This document shows, piece after piece, positions 16,069-23,759 of a stretch of DNA of 33,991 nt (the first letter of the stretch is position 1; every line of letters starts with the position of its first letter). The translations under genes and the position numbers were made by a program. The stretch covers positions 1 through 33,991 of the forward strand of contig CANKHJ010000030.1 of NCBI GenBank assembly GCA_947481635.1. The letters are read 5' to 3'. The notes beneath the pieces were generated by a model, which was not told the origin of the DNA, did not search any database, and saw only the letters and a list, made by a program, of their open reading frames with translations. This stretch comes from Bradyrhizobiaceae bacterium. GTDB taxonomy: Bacteria > Pseudomonadota > Alphaproteobacteria > Rhizobiales > Xanthobacteraceae.

Positions 16069-16110
16069 CCCCGCTAACGGGCCGGCGCTTCGCGCCGCCC
16101 GATGGCGGGG
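16069..16110 (+). other. compound stem-loop between FAH and amidohydrolase genes
   Basis: Nested inverted repeats lie in the 143-base gap after the FAH stop. An outer CCCCGC (16069-16074) pairs with GCGGGG (16105-16110), CGGG pairs with CCCG inside it, and an inner CGGCGC-TTC-GCGCCG forms a tight hairpin. No T-run follows, so it is not a typical intrinsic terminator. It could stabilise or partially stop the upstream mRNA. Confidence 0.5.
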
Positions 16111-16201
16111 ACACGAGCCACGAATGATCTCTGGCGCGAATAGCCCCGCGCTGCTAATTTCCGTTCAAATCGGAATAACCGGAGGACGGCTCAGGCCGTT
16201 G

Positions 16202-17221
16202 ATGCCCATGGCCATCGACATGCACTCGCATTGGTTTCCCGCGGAGTTGATCTCGCACCTGCGGACCCGGAGCGTCAAACCGCGCGTCTTCGTCAAAGAC
16301 GGCGTCGATTATCTCGAATCGACCTTCTCGGCGCGGCCGATGGAACTCGAGACGGTCGAGGCCCGGTTGGCCGAGATGGACAAGGCCAATGTCGAGCGCG
16401 GCGTGATCTCGCTCACCACGGTGTTCGGCGTCGAAGGCCTGCCCTGCGAGGAGGCGCTGCCGCTGTGCCGCGCCAATAATGACGGTCTCGCCGCGATCTG
16501 CGCTAAATATCCGGACCGGTTCTCGGCGCTGGCGACGTTGCCGATCGGGGACGTTGAAGCCTCGCTGGCCGAGTTCGAACGCGCCATGGCGCTGCCCGGC
16601 ATGATCGGCGCGCTGCTGCCGGGTGACGGCTTCCTCTCGCTCAAGCGCGCCGAGTATTTCCGGCCGATCCTGGAAGCGGTGGACCGCTATCAAGGCATGG
16701 TGTTGGTGCATTACGGCAAGAGCGCCAACGATCTCGATGCTTACAAGATCGATGCCTCGGATAACGGCCATCCGCGCATGGGCACGCTCGACATGCAGGC
16801 CAAGCTCTCGCAGAACATGATCACCTTCTGCCTGACCGACTATCTCAAGGCATTCCCGAACGTGACGATGCTGAGCCACAATCTCGGTGGCAACATCGCA
16901 TTCGAGATCGACCGCATGGATCACCGCACCATGATCGATCTGCCGCCCGGCACCGAGTTGCCCTCCAAGCGCTTCAAGGCGGCCAAGGTGCTGGTCGATT
17001 GCAACTCGCTCGGCGCGCGCGCGATCGAACTGGCGGCGGAAGTCTATGGCGCCGAGAGGATCGTATTCGGCTCGGACGGTACCGCGTTCGGAATGGGCTG
17101 GACCCAGAAGGCGATCGACGACGCACGCATCAGCGAGGCGGACCGCGATGCGATCCGCTTCAACAATGCCGCCGCCGCGATCGCCAAGGTGAAGCGCCCG
17201 ATGGCGCAAGCCGCCGAGTAG
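16202..17221 (+). CDS. amidohydrolase family 2 protein (ACMSD-like)
   Basis: This protein of 339 residues is a TIM-barrel metal hydrolase/decarboxylase of the aminocarboxymuconate-semialdehyde decarboxylase group. The metal site is His8-x-His10 in IDMHSHWFP, with further ligand regions MVLVHYG and VTMLSHNLGGN, and an Asp in IVFGSDGTAFG. These enzymes decarboxylate or hydrolyse aromatic-pathway intermediates. ATG 16202 is used, with ATG 16208 (MAIDMHSHW) an equally possible start. GGAGGA is about 16 bases upstream, which is rather far. The gene follows the PRISE and FAH genes on the same strand and ends in a good intrinsic terminator, so the three may form one catabolic unit. The substrate is not identifiable. 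Confidence 0.88.
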   Translation: MPMAIDMHSHWFPAELISHLRTRSVKPRVFVKDGVDYLESTFSARPMELETVEARLAEMDKANVERGVISLTTVFGVEGLPCEEALPLCRANNDGLAAICAKYPDRFSALATLPIGDVEASLAEFERAMALPGMIGALLPGDGFLSLKRAEYFRPILEAVDRYQGMVLVHYGKSANDLDAYKIDASDNGHPRMGTLDMQAKLSQNMITFCLTDYLKAFPNVTMLSHNLGGNIAFEIDRMDHRTMIDLPPGTELPSKRFKAAKVLVDCNSLGARAIELAAEVYGAERIVFGSDGTAFGMGWTQKAIDDARISEADRDAIRFNNAAAAIAKVKRPMAQAAE

Positions 17222-17245
17222 CACACGCGATCATTTTCGAGCGGG

Positions 17246-17277
17246 AAGGGCGCCCCATCCGGGCGCCCTTTTCGTTT
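17246..17277 (+). terminator. intrinsic terminator after the amidohydrolase gene
   Basis: AAGGGCGCCC (17246-17255), loop CATCC, then GGGCGCCCTT (17261-17270) form a 10-base-pair stem followed by TTCGTTT. It lies 24 bases after the amidohydrolase stop and before the DUF1697 start, so it should end the 14052-17221 operon. Confidence 0.8.
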
Positions 17278-17307
17278 GGAAAGCATTTGCCGTGGTAAGA
17301 TTGCGCC

Positions 17308-17820
17308 ATGCCGAAACACATCGCCCTGTTGCGCGCCGTGAATGTCGGAGGAACCGGAAAGCTGCCGATGGCTGACCTTAAGGCGATCTGCGCTGACGCC
17401 GGATTCGCACAGGTCGAGACCTATATCGCGAGCGGCAACGTCGTGTTCGACAGCAAGATGACATCAGTGAAGGTGAAGGCGGAGCTTGAGAAGCGCTTGG
17501 CCACCTATGCCGGGAAGCCGGTCGGCGTCGTGGTCAGAAACGCGGCCGAGATGGCTGCCGTGCTCGCGGAAAACCCGTTTCCGAAAGCGGCGCCCAACCG
17601 GACCATGGTGATCTTCCTCGACAAACCGCCACCGGCCGACGCTCTGGTCCATGCCACCGGGCAAAAGGATGAAGAGATGCGGGTCGGCAAGCGCGAGATT
17701 TATGTTCACTACGGCGCGGGGATGGGAACGTCGAAGCTGAAGATTCCGGCCGCGAAGAACGGCACCGCGCGAAATATGAACACGGTCGCGAAGCTGGTGG
17801 AGATGAGCGCTAAGTCGTGA
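17308..17820 (+). CDS. DUF1697 family protein
   Basis: This protein of 170 residues matches the compact DUF1697 family: the N-terminus is ALLRAVNVGGTGKLPMADLK, followed by the diagnostic VETYIASGNVVFDS, a middle RNAAEMAAVLAENPFP and a C-terminal NGTARNMNTVAKLVEM (usually TARNW/TxRNxxT). No catalytic residues are known and the role of the family is undetermined. It is cytoplasmic, with no signal peptide. It lies 30 bases beyond a terminator, so it is probably expressed separately from the catabolic operon. A palindromic repeat element follows its stop. Confidence 0.9.
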   Translation: MPKHIALLRAVNVGGTGKLPMADLKAICADAGFAQVETYIASGNVVFDSKMTSVKVKAELEKRLATYAGKPVGVVVRNAAEMAAVLAENPFPKAAPNRTMVIFLDKPPPADALVHATGQKDEEMRVGKREIYVHYGAGMGTSKLKIPAAKNGTARNMNTVAKLVEMSAKS

Positions 17821-17834
17821 ACTATCCGCAACGC

Positions 17835-17919
17835 GTCACCCCCGCGGAGGCGGGGGTCCAGTATTCCGTGCTCTCTCGATAGGCCACGGAGTACTGGATG
17901 CCGCCTTCGCGGGCATGAC
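17835..17919. repeat. palindromic intergenic repeat element, copy 1
   Basis: An 85-base element runs from GTCACCCCCGCGGAGGCGGG to GCGGGCATGAC. Each end forms its own GC hairpin (CCCCCGC-GGAG-GCGGGGG and CCGCCTTCGCGGG), and the ends are inverted copies sharing TCCAGTA and TACTGGA. The middle is short and unique. It lies between the convergent DUF1697 and amidohydrolase genes. Two relatives occur at 20449 and 25764. Elements of this look are widespread in Bradyrhizobium-related genomes. Confidence 0.8.
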
Positions 17920-17935
17920 AATCGATAGTGAGGGG

Positions 17936-19438
17936 CTAAATCCCCGCCTTCTCCACCACATAATCATGCGACTTCTGTGCGATGTCGGCGATTCGCTTCA
18001 TGTCGACGCCGACCAGCTTGCCGTCGCGCTTCTTGATCTTGCCGCCGACGATCACGGTGTCGACGTTGCTGGTGTCCATGCCGACCACGATCGCCGCGAC
18101 CGGGTCCTTCACCGGCATCACATTGATCGCGTCGGTGCGCAGCAGGATGATGTCGGCCTGTTTGCCGACGGTGAGCGAGCCGGTCTTCTTCTCCATACCG
18201 TTGGCGCGCGCGCCTTCGACGGTGGCGAATTCGAGCACGTCGCGGGCGGTGACGCGCTTGAGGTCCTTCTCGCCCTTTTTGGTGCGGTTGAAGATCTCGT
18301 CGCGCTGCTGCGAGAAGGCCGCGCGCATCTGGCTGAACATGTCGCCCGGCACCGAGGTCTCGACGTCGACCGACAGGCTCGGCCGGATGCCGGCGGCGAG
18401 CGCTTCCTGCACCACCGGCGGATTGAGGCCGAGCGTCATCTCGACCAGCGCCGCAATCGACACCGTGCCGCCTGTATCGGCGATCATTTTCCATTCGGTC
18501 GGCGTCAGGTGGCTGCAATGGATATAGGTGGTGTCGGGCCCGAAGATGCCGGTCTTGCCCATCTCTTCGTAGGGATGGCGGCCGCCCTGGCCGATGCCGG
18601 CATGCACCGAGAGCCGAACGCCGACCTCGCGCGCGAGCTTCCATTCGGCGGCTGCCGCGTCGAGCGAGCCGAAGCCCGGACCGTTGGCGGCAAGGCACAG
18701 CGTCACAAGTTGATCGTCGCTTGAGAAATATTGCGTCTTCAGGCGACGCAGGTCGTCCGGATAGCGATGCGTTGTGCTGTCGGTGAGCCGCTTGCCCCAG
18801 CCGATCTGCGGCGCGCCATAGCCGAACACAGCGCGGATGCCGGATTCCTGCAACGCCTTCACGGCCGCGTCGGTGTGTTCCGGCGTATTCTGGATATGCG
18901 ACCAGTCGAGGATGCTGGTGACGCCGGCGTCGAGCGCGCTCAGCGCGCTGACCAGGTTGCCGGCATAGACGTCGTCCGGCCGATAGACCGGTCCGACCTT
19001 GCCGAGAATGATCTGGAGATATTCGAACAGCGTGGAATTCGGCAGCGAGTTGCGCACGACGCCTTCCCACATATGCCGGTGGGTATCGATGAAGCCCGGC
19101 ATCACGATGCGGTTTGTTGCGTCGATCACCTGCGCGTCGGCGGCGGCGAGGTTCGGGCCGATCGCGGCGATGCGGCCATTGTCGATCAGCACGTCACCGA
19201 CCTTCAGGTCGCCGACCTGCGCGTCCATGCTGACGATGTTGCCGCCCTTCAGCAGCATGCGGGAGTTCGGCGCGGTCTGCGCCTGCGCTTTGCCAATGGT
19301 GGCTGCGCCCGATCCCAGCGTCGCGAGGAAGGCCGAGAGCGCCGCGCCCTCGAGGAAGTTGCGGCGCGAGAGCGCGTTGCGACCGTCAGACTTGGCTGGC
19401 GATTGGCGGCAGAGCAGGTGATGCGGAAGATTGCACAT
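17936..19438 (-). CDS. Tat-exported amidohydrolase (chlorohydrolase/deaminase-like, metal dependent)
   Basis: This protein has 500 residues. The N-terminus carries a twin-arginine signal, SRRNFLEGAALSAFLATL at 24-41, ending near AQAQTA, so the folded enzyme should be periplasmic. The mature part is an AtzA/TrzN-type amidohydrolase. A beta-sandwich segment (LLKGGNIVSMD) precedes the metal-binding His120-x-His122 (PGFIDTHRHMWEG). Further ligand regions are SVHAGIG, YIHCSHLTP and SVDVETSVPGD. The C-terminal NGMEKKTGSLTVGKQADIIL is the typical end of the group. Members remove amino or halogen groups from, or hydrolyse, heterocycles. It starts 42 bases after the esterase gene, probably one operon. 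The substrate is unknown. Confidence 0.92.
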   Translation of the reverse strand: MCNLPHHLLCRQSPAKSDGRNALSRRNFLEGAALSAFLATLGSGAATIGKAQAQTAPNSRMLLKGGNIVSMDAQVGDLKVGDVLIDNGRIAAIGPNLAAADAQVIDATNRIVMPGFIDTHRHMWEGVVRNSLPNSTLFEYLQIILGKVGPVYRPDDVYAGNLVSALSALDAGVTSILDWSHIQNTPEHTDAAVKALQESGIRAVFGYGAPQIGWGKRLTDSTTHRYPDDLRRLKTQYFSSDDQLVTLCLAANGPGFGSLDAAAAEWKLAREVGVRLSVHAGIGQGGRHPYEEMGKTGIFGPDTTYIHCSHLTPTEWKMIADTGGTVSIAALVEMTLGLNPPVVQEALAAGIRPSLSVDVETSVPGDMFSQMRAAFSQQRDEIFNRTKKGEKDLKRVTARDVLEFATVEGARANGMEKKTGSLTVGKQADIILLRTDAINVMPVKDPVAAIVVGMDTSNVDTVIVGGKIKKRDGKLVGVDMKRIADIAQKSHDYVVEKAGI

Positions 19439-19480
19439 GATGTTTCCTCAAGTGATTTTCTTGCTGAGCGGCAATTGTAA

Positions 19481-20365
19481 TCAGAAGCGATCCAGGAATT
19501 CCCGGACTTTTTCGCCGACGTCGTCCTGTCCGCTGCCGAGGCTCTGCACGGTCGACACGTGATTGTGTCCGGCCATGAAGGCGACATGCGGCGCCTTGCC
19601 GTCGCGCCGCGTTACGGCGGCGGCAAGTTCGAAGGTCGGTTCGGCGAGGATCGCCGGATCGAATTCGGCGACGCTGAGCATCAGCGGCACACGGCTGCTA
19701 TTCACATGCGTGAGCGGGGAACGCGCCGCATAGGTGCTTTCGTCGGCGCCGAGATAGGCGACGAGGTTCGGCCGCAGCGGCCCGGCGAATTTGTAAGGTC
19801 CGCTCATCAGGATTCCGGCGGCGATGCCTTCGGCCTTGAATTGCGGATCGAACAGAAAGCTCGCGACATGGGTCGAGCCGGCCGACTGTCCGTAGACGAT
19901 GATGCGGCTCGGATCGCCGCCATATTGCGCACCATTCGCCTTGGCCCAGGTAACCGCGCCGGCGACGTCCTGCGCGCCGGCCGGCCAGGCGCCGGCGGGG
20001 GCGAGACGATAATTCGCGACGATGGTGAGATAGCCATGCTTGGCGAAATAGACGCCGAGATTGCCGTAGAATACGCCGTCGAAATTCTTGTCGCCGCCAA
20101 TGAACCCGCCGCCCGGAACATAGACCAGGATCGGCATCTTCTGGCCCTGGCCGCGATAGACGTCGAGCTTCTGGCGCGGGTCGGAGCCATAGGCGAGGTC
20201 GGCGCTGACCGTCACACCGGCCGCCGATTGTTTCGCCACCAGCGGCGTGTAGATGGCCCGTGTCAGGTTCAGAATATTGTCATCAAATTTCGGGCCGATC
20301 GCAGCGATCTTCGCGGTAACCTCGGCGAAGGGGTCGGCGGCTTTCCGGTTCGGCGCGGCGGTCAT
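19481..20365 (-). CDS. alpha/beta hydrolase, BD-FAE/HSL-like esterase
   Basis: This protein of 294 residues has the nucleophile Ser161 in GQSAGS, a probable acid Asp in SVAEFDP and a catalytic His in AGHNHVST (267/269). The oxyanion segment reads VPGGGFIGG near 83-91, so a proline replaces the histidine of the usual HGGGF. NYRLAPAGAWPAGAQD is typical of this esterase group. No signal peptide is seen. ATG 20365 or 20368 is chosen because GGGAGGA lies immediately upstream; the frame extends to 20440 without support. It precedes the Tat amidohydrolase gene by 42 bases on the same strand. Likely a cytoplasmic carboxylesterase of the same small catabolic unit. Confidence 0.9.
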   Translation of the reverse strand: MTAAPNRKAADPFAEVTAKIAAIGPKFDDNILNLTRAIYTPLVAKQSAAGVTVSADLAYGSDPRQKLDVYRGQGQKMPILVYVPGGGFIGGDKNFDGVFYGNLGVYFAKHGYLTIVANYRLAPAGAWPAGAQDVAGAVTWAKANGAQYGGDPSRIIVYGQSAGSTHVASFLFDPQFKAEGIAAGILMSGPYKFAGPLRPNLVAYLGADESTYAARSPLTHVNSSRVPLMLSVAEFDPAILAEPTFELAAAVTRRDGKAPHVAFMAGHNHVSTVQSLGSGQDDVGEKVREFLDRF

Positions 20366-20448
20366 CATGGTCCTCCCGAATATTGGTTGATGCATCCTAG
20401 CGATGACCGCGGACGAGAGCGAGGGCTTGTCTGTCAGCAAATACGCTG

Positions 20449-20562
20449 GTCGCCCCCGCGCAGGCGGGGGTCCAGTATGCCGTGCAGATCGATCAGGGCA
20501 ATGTCCTCATGCTTCCTATCGGTGGTCACGGAGTACTGGATTCTCGCTTTCGCGGGAATGAC
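20449..20562. repeat. palindromic intergenic repeat element, copy 2
   Basis: This 114-base relative of the 17835 element starts GTCGCCCCCGCGCAGGCGGG and ends CTTTCGCGGGAATGAC. Terminal hairpins and the inverted TCCAGTA/TACTGGA pair are conserved. CCGTG and CACGG also recur at matching places, with a longer unique middle than in copy 1. It lies upstream of the esterase gene and downstream of the YeiH-type gene, in a non-coding gap of 261 bases. Confidence 0.8.
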
Positions 20563-20626
20563 AGGGAGTATGGAGCGATAGCGGAGATTGACAAACGAGC
20601 AACGGGTAAGCCGTGTGCCCCCCAAC

Positions 20627-21688
20627 TCAAACGATCCCCAGCAATCGGATCAGCAGATAGCTGATCGCCATCAGCACCAGCAGCGACAGAGTCACCGCTA
20701 CCGTGACGGGGCCGCTCAGCCGCAGCGCCGCGCGCAGGTCCACTTCCAGCCCCAGCGCCGCCATCGCCACCACCGCGCAGAGGCTCGCAAGATGGACGCT
20801 TGGGATGATCACGAGTTCCGGCAGCAGGCTGAACGAGCGCAGCAACGCCAACAGCAGGAACGCGATGATGAACCAGGGCACGAAGCGCTTCAGCGGCATC
20901 GTGCCGATCGGCGCATCCTTCTGTTCGATGCGCCGCGTCACCAGTGCGATCGCGATCACCAACGGCCCGAGCAGCAGCACGCGGACGAGTTTCACCAGCG
21001 TGCCGACCTGCGCGCTGATCGCCCCGATCGGCGCGGTGGCCGCCAGCACCTGCGGCACCGCATAGACCGTGAGGCCGGCGAAGATGCCGTATTGCGTCTG
21101 GGAGAATTCCAGCACCGGCGCCAGGAAGGGGAGCAGGAACACCACCACGACGCCGAGCACGGCGGTGAAGGCGATGGCGGTCGCGACATCCTTGCCGGTG
21201 GCGCCGATGATCGGGGCGACCGCGGCGATCGCGGAATTGCCGCAGATCGAGTTGCCGCAGGCGACCAGCACGGCCATTCGCACCGGAAGGCCGCAGGCGC
21301 GGCCGATGGTGTAGCTCGCGACCAGCCCGAGCGCGACCGTCACGGCAATCCCGATCACCAGCGGCAGGCCCGCGGTTGCAAGCGTCTGGAAGCTGATCGA
21401 GGCACCGAGCAGGGCGACCGCGACTTCGAGCAGCGTCTTGCTGCTGAAATGAATGCCGGACCAGAATAGGTCGCCCGGCTGCCACACCATGCGCAGCACG
21501 GCGCCCAGCAGGATCGCGATCACCAGGTCGGCGACGTAGACGTGACCGACGATCCGCGCTTCCGCCATTTGCAGCAGATAGGCGAGCACGGCGATCGCGG
21601 CGCATAATACGATCCCCGGCGCGATGCGGAGGGGAAACGGGGCAATCAAGGGACGACGGCTGCCGTCCGGAGTGGAAGGATTTGTCAC
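20627..21688 (-). CDS. YeiH/YadS-type putative sulfate exporter family membrane protein
   Basis: This protein of 353 residues has about ten membrane segments. The diagnostic motif is ACGNSICGNSAIAAVAPIIG near the middle, along with LLEVAVALLGASISF and the C-terminal AMAALGLEVDLRAALRLSG. These place it in the UPF0324 family, for which sulfate or sulfonate export has been proposed for some members. The start is GTG 21688 (VTNPSTPDG), preceded by GGAT. A TTG at 21724 would overlap the Rieske gene. It lies 25 bases after the Rieske oxygenase stop, so it is likely co-transcribed. It may export an anion released by that pathway, but this is only positional inference. Confidence 0.88.
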   Translation of the reverse strand: MTNPSTPDGSRRPLIAPFPLRIAPGIVLCAAIAVLAYLLQMAEARIVGHVYVADLVIAILLGAVLRMVWQPGDLFWSGIHFSSKTLLEVAVALLGASISFQTLATAGLPLVIGIAVTVALGLVASYTIGRACGLPVRMAVLVACGNSICGNSAIAAVAPIIGATGKDVATAIAFTAVLGVVVVFLLPFLAPVLEFSQTQYGIFAGLTVYAVPQVLAATAPIGAISAQVGTLVKLVRVLLLGPLVIAIALVTRRIEQKDAPIGTMPLKRFVPWFIIAFLLLALLRSFSLLPELVIIPSVHLASLCAVVAMAALGLEVDLRAALRLSGPVTVAVTLSLLVLMAISYLLIRLLGIV

Positions 21689-21713
21689 GCGCGATCCGTA
21701 GCAGCGGCGAGGC

Positions 21714-22769
21714 TCATGCCGCAACGTCTCCGACCGGCGCCGGCTCGCTTTCGATCATCTTGTCGATGATCCGGCGCGCGCGCATCGAGCCGGCGTCGAT
21801 GACCAGGTTGCGAAGCCGGTAATCCGGCCGCGCATCGATCTCCTTCTGCTGCTGCTCGACGACGATCTGATCCTCCATGAAAATCCTGGCGTTCGCCTCG
21901 CGCAATTGCGTGGTCAGCGACTGGTCGCGCATCCGGTAATTGCGCAGCAGCGACCAGAAATACATGCAGGTCGTGTCGGTCTCCGGCGTGATCGTGTTGA
22001 GCACCCGGCCATTCACGCCCTGCGAGCGGTCGCCATCGAAAGCGCCGGTTCCGGTGGGCGCGACGCCGACATCGAGCACGATGGTGCAGGGCGCCTCGAA
22101 GCGGATGATCTGCCATCGATCGACATTGCCGGGCTTGCCGAGCTGCGCGCGCCAGAATGGCGGCGCCTCGACATCCGGCATCAGCCGCTTGACCGTGACG
22201 GTCCGCTCGTCGCTGGTCGTGGTCAGCGGCGTTTCGGCGACTGTGACATGGCCGATGCTGGTGGAATGGACGAAGGCCTCGTGGGTGAGGTCCAGAAGGT
22301 TGTCGACCAGGAGGCGGTAGTCGCATTTGGCGAACATCGTCTTGCCGTCGCCCTCCCAATCCGGGTCGTCGTTCCAGTGCATGTCCGGGATCAGCTCGGG
22401 CTTCGCCGCGGCAGGATCGCCCGGCCAGATCCAGACGAAGCGGTGGCGCTCGAGCGCGGGATAGCCGCGCACCTTCGCCGACGCCGTCGGCTTTTCTTGC
22501 CCCGGCATCCGCGTGCATTGGCCTTGGCCGTCGAAGGCGAGGCCGTGATAGCGGCAGACCACATTTTCGTTTTCGAGCCAACCCATCGAAAGCGGCAACA
22601 GACGATGCCAGCAGGCATCTTCGATCGCGGCGATGGTGTTATCCGCCTTGCGCCAGAGGGCGATCTTCCGGTTGCAGATGGTGCGGGCGAGAAGCTCGCG
22701 CTGGCCGACCTCATGACTCCATGCGACGGCATACCAGGCATTCAGTGGAAAGATGCGGGCGTTTCCCAT
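21714..22769 (-). CDS. full-length Rieske non-heme iron oxygenase (VanA-like)
   Basis: This complete oxygenase alpha subunit has 351 residues. The Rieske ligands are Cys53-x-His55 and Cys72-x2-His75 with 16 residues between the pairs. The mononuclear-iron motif is Asn157-x2-Asp160-x2-His163-x4-His168 (DNLLDLTHEAFVH), and the probable third ligand Asp is in FMEDQIVVEQQQ. N-terminal FPLNAWYAVAWSHEVG is typical of vanillate O-demethylase-like enzymes. ATG 22769 has GGGAGGA upstream. No VanB-type ferredoxin reductase is encoded in the window, so electrons must come from elsewhere. The upstream gene is a DUF1932 dehydrogenase. The substrate is probably a methoxylated or carboxylated aromatic, but this is not shown. 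Confidence 0.93.
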   Translation of the reverse strand: MGNARIFPLNAWYAVAWSHEVGQRELLARTICNRKIALWRKADNTIAAIEDACWHRLLPLSMGWLENENVVCRYHGLAFDGQGQCTRMPGQEKPTASAKVRGYPALERHRFVWIWPGDPAAAKPELIPDMHWNDDPDWEGDGKTMFAKCDYRLLVDNLLDLTHEAFVHSTSIGHVTVAETPLTTTSDERTVTVKRLMPDVEAPPFWRAQLGKPGNVDRWQIIRFEAPCTIVLDVGVAPTGTGAFDGDRSQGVNGRVLNTITPETDTTCMYFWSLLRNYRMRDQSLTTQLREANARIFMEDQIVVEQQQKEIDARPDYRLRNLVIDAGSMRARRIIDKMIESEPAPVGDVAA

Positions 22770-22848
22770 GGCGTTGCGTCCTCCCTGATCGATTGGGGGC
22801 GATGCTAACAGGCCGATTGCGGGAATACGACACGGACGCGGGGCCGCT

Positions 22849-23694
22849 TCACTTTTTGCCCGGCTTGAAGAACGCATCGAGCATGCCGATCTCCTGCTTC
22901 TCGTCGGCATAATCCTCGGCCATCCGCTCGTACAGCTTGGCGATGCCGCGATAGATGTCGCGCGCCGCCTCGTCCTCGCCGACGAAATTGCTGATCTCTT
23001 CCATCTCGCCGACCCAGCGATAGGCACGGTGATACATGCCGGGCACCTGACGCGTCAGCCAAGGCATTGGCGGGAAGCTCGCCTGCAATTCCTTGAGCAG
23101 CGCCTCCGATGAGCCGCCGCGTGTCGCCGCCAGGATCATCGCGGTGCCGATCGCCGTGACGCCCTTGGTGATCCCGGCATAGGACATTTTCAGCGCCGAA
23201 GCCGCGCTCAAAGGGCCTTCCAGCACCCGCACGTCGAGGCCGTATTCCTTCAGCCGCAGGAAGTCTTTCGCATGAGGACCGGAGGCGTAGAAGGCCGGTC
23301 CGGCATAGCCTGGGCCGGGCGGGCCTCCGATGATGCCGGCGTCGATGAAGCGCGCGCCGCTGTCGGTGACCGGTGCGGCGATGCGCGGCACGGTCTGCGG
23401 GCTGACCGCGTTGCAGTCGACATAGACGGGCTTCTTGCGGCTGGTGCGGATAGCGGGCGCCAGGCGCTCGGACAGCGCGATCGCCTCCGAAGGCGGCAGG
23501 ATCGAGAGGATGAAATCCGCGCCGGCGATGTCGGCGTCGCTGGCCGCGGTCATGCGGGCTTCCGCCGCACGGGCCTTGCTCGCCTCGCTCCGCCCTGTCA
23601 GCGATGTCAGTACCGTGACACCGTTGTCGGTCAGCCGCTTGGCCACACCGGCTCCCATGAAGCCGGCGGCGATGACGGAGACGACGGGGGGCAT
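22849..23694 (-). CDS. NAD-binding 6-phosphogluconate dehydrogenase-like/DUF1932 protein
   Basis: This protein of 281 residues has an N-terminal Rossmann domain (VVSVIAAGFMGAGVAKRL) of the beta-hydroxyacid dehydrogenase type. It includes SILPPSEAIALSERL, VYVDCNAVSP and the substrate-side FIDAGIIGGPPGPGY. The C-terminal helical domain is the DUF1932 type, with LKMSYAGITKGVTAIGTAM carrying the likely catalytic Lys. The nucleotide-binding glycine motif is altered: it reads A-A-G-F-M-G where G-x-G-x-x-G is usual. The start is ATG 23694, preceded by GAGG. It lies 79 bases before the Rieske gene and 65 after the response-regulator gene, all on the minus strand. It probably oxidises or reduces a hydroxyacid-like intermediate; the substrate is unknown. 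Confidence 0.87.
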   Translation of the reverse strand: MPPVVSVIAAGFMGAGVAKRLTDNGVTVLTSLTGRSEASKARAAEARMTAASDADIAGADFILSILPPSEAIALSERLAPAIRTSRKKPVYVDCNAVSPQTVPRIAAPVTDSGARFIDAGIIGGPPGPGYAGPAFYASGPHAKDFLRLKEYGLDVRVLEGPLSAASALKMSYAGITKGVTAIGTAMILAATRGGSSEALLKELQASFPPMPWLTRQVPGMYHRAYRWVGEMEEISNFVGEDEAARDIYRGIAKLYERMAEDYADEKQEIGMLDAFFKPGKK

Positions 23695-23759
23695 GGCGGC
23701 CTCGGCACAATGATCGTGCGCGTTTATAGGCGCCGATGCACCCGGCGGGCAATCGGCGA

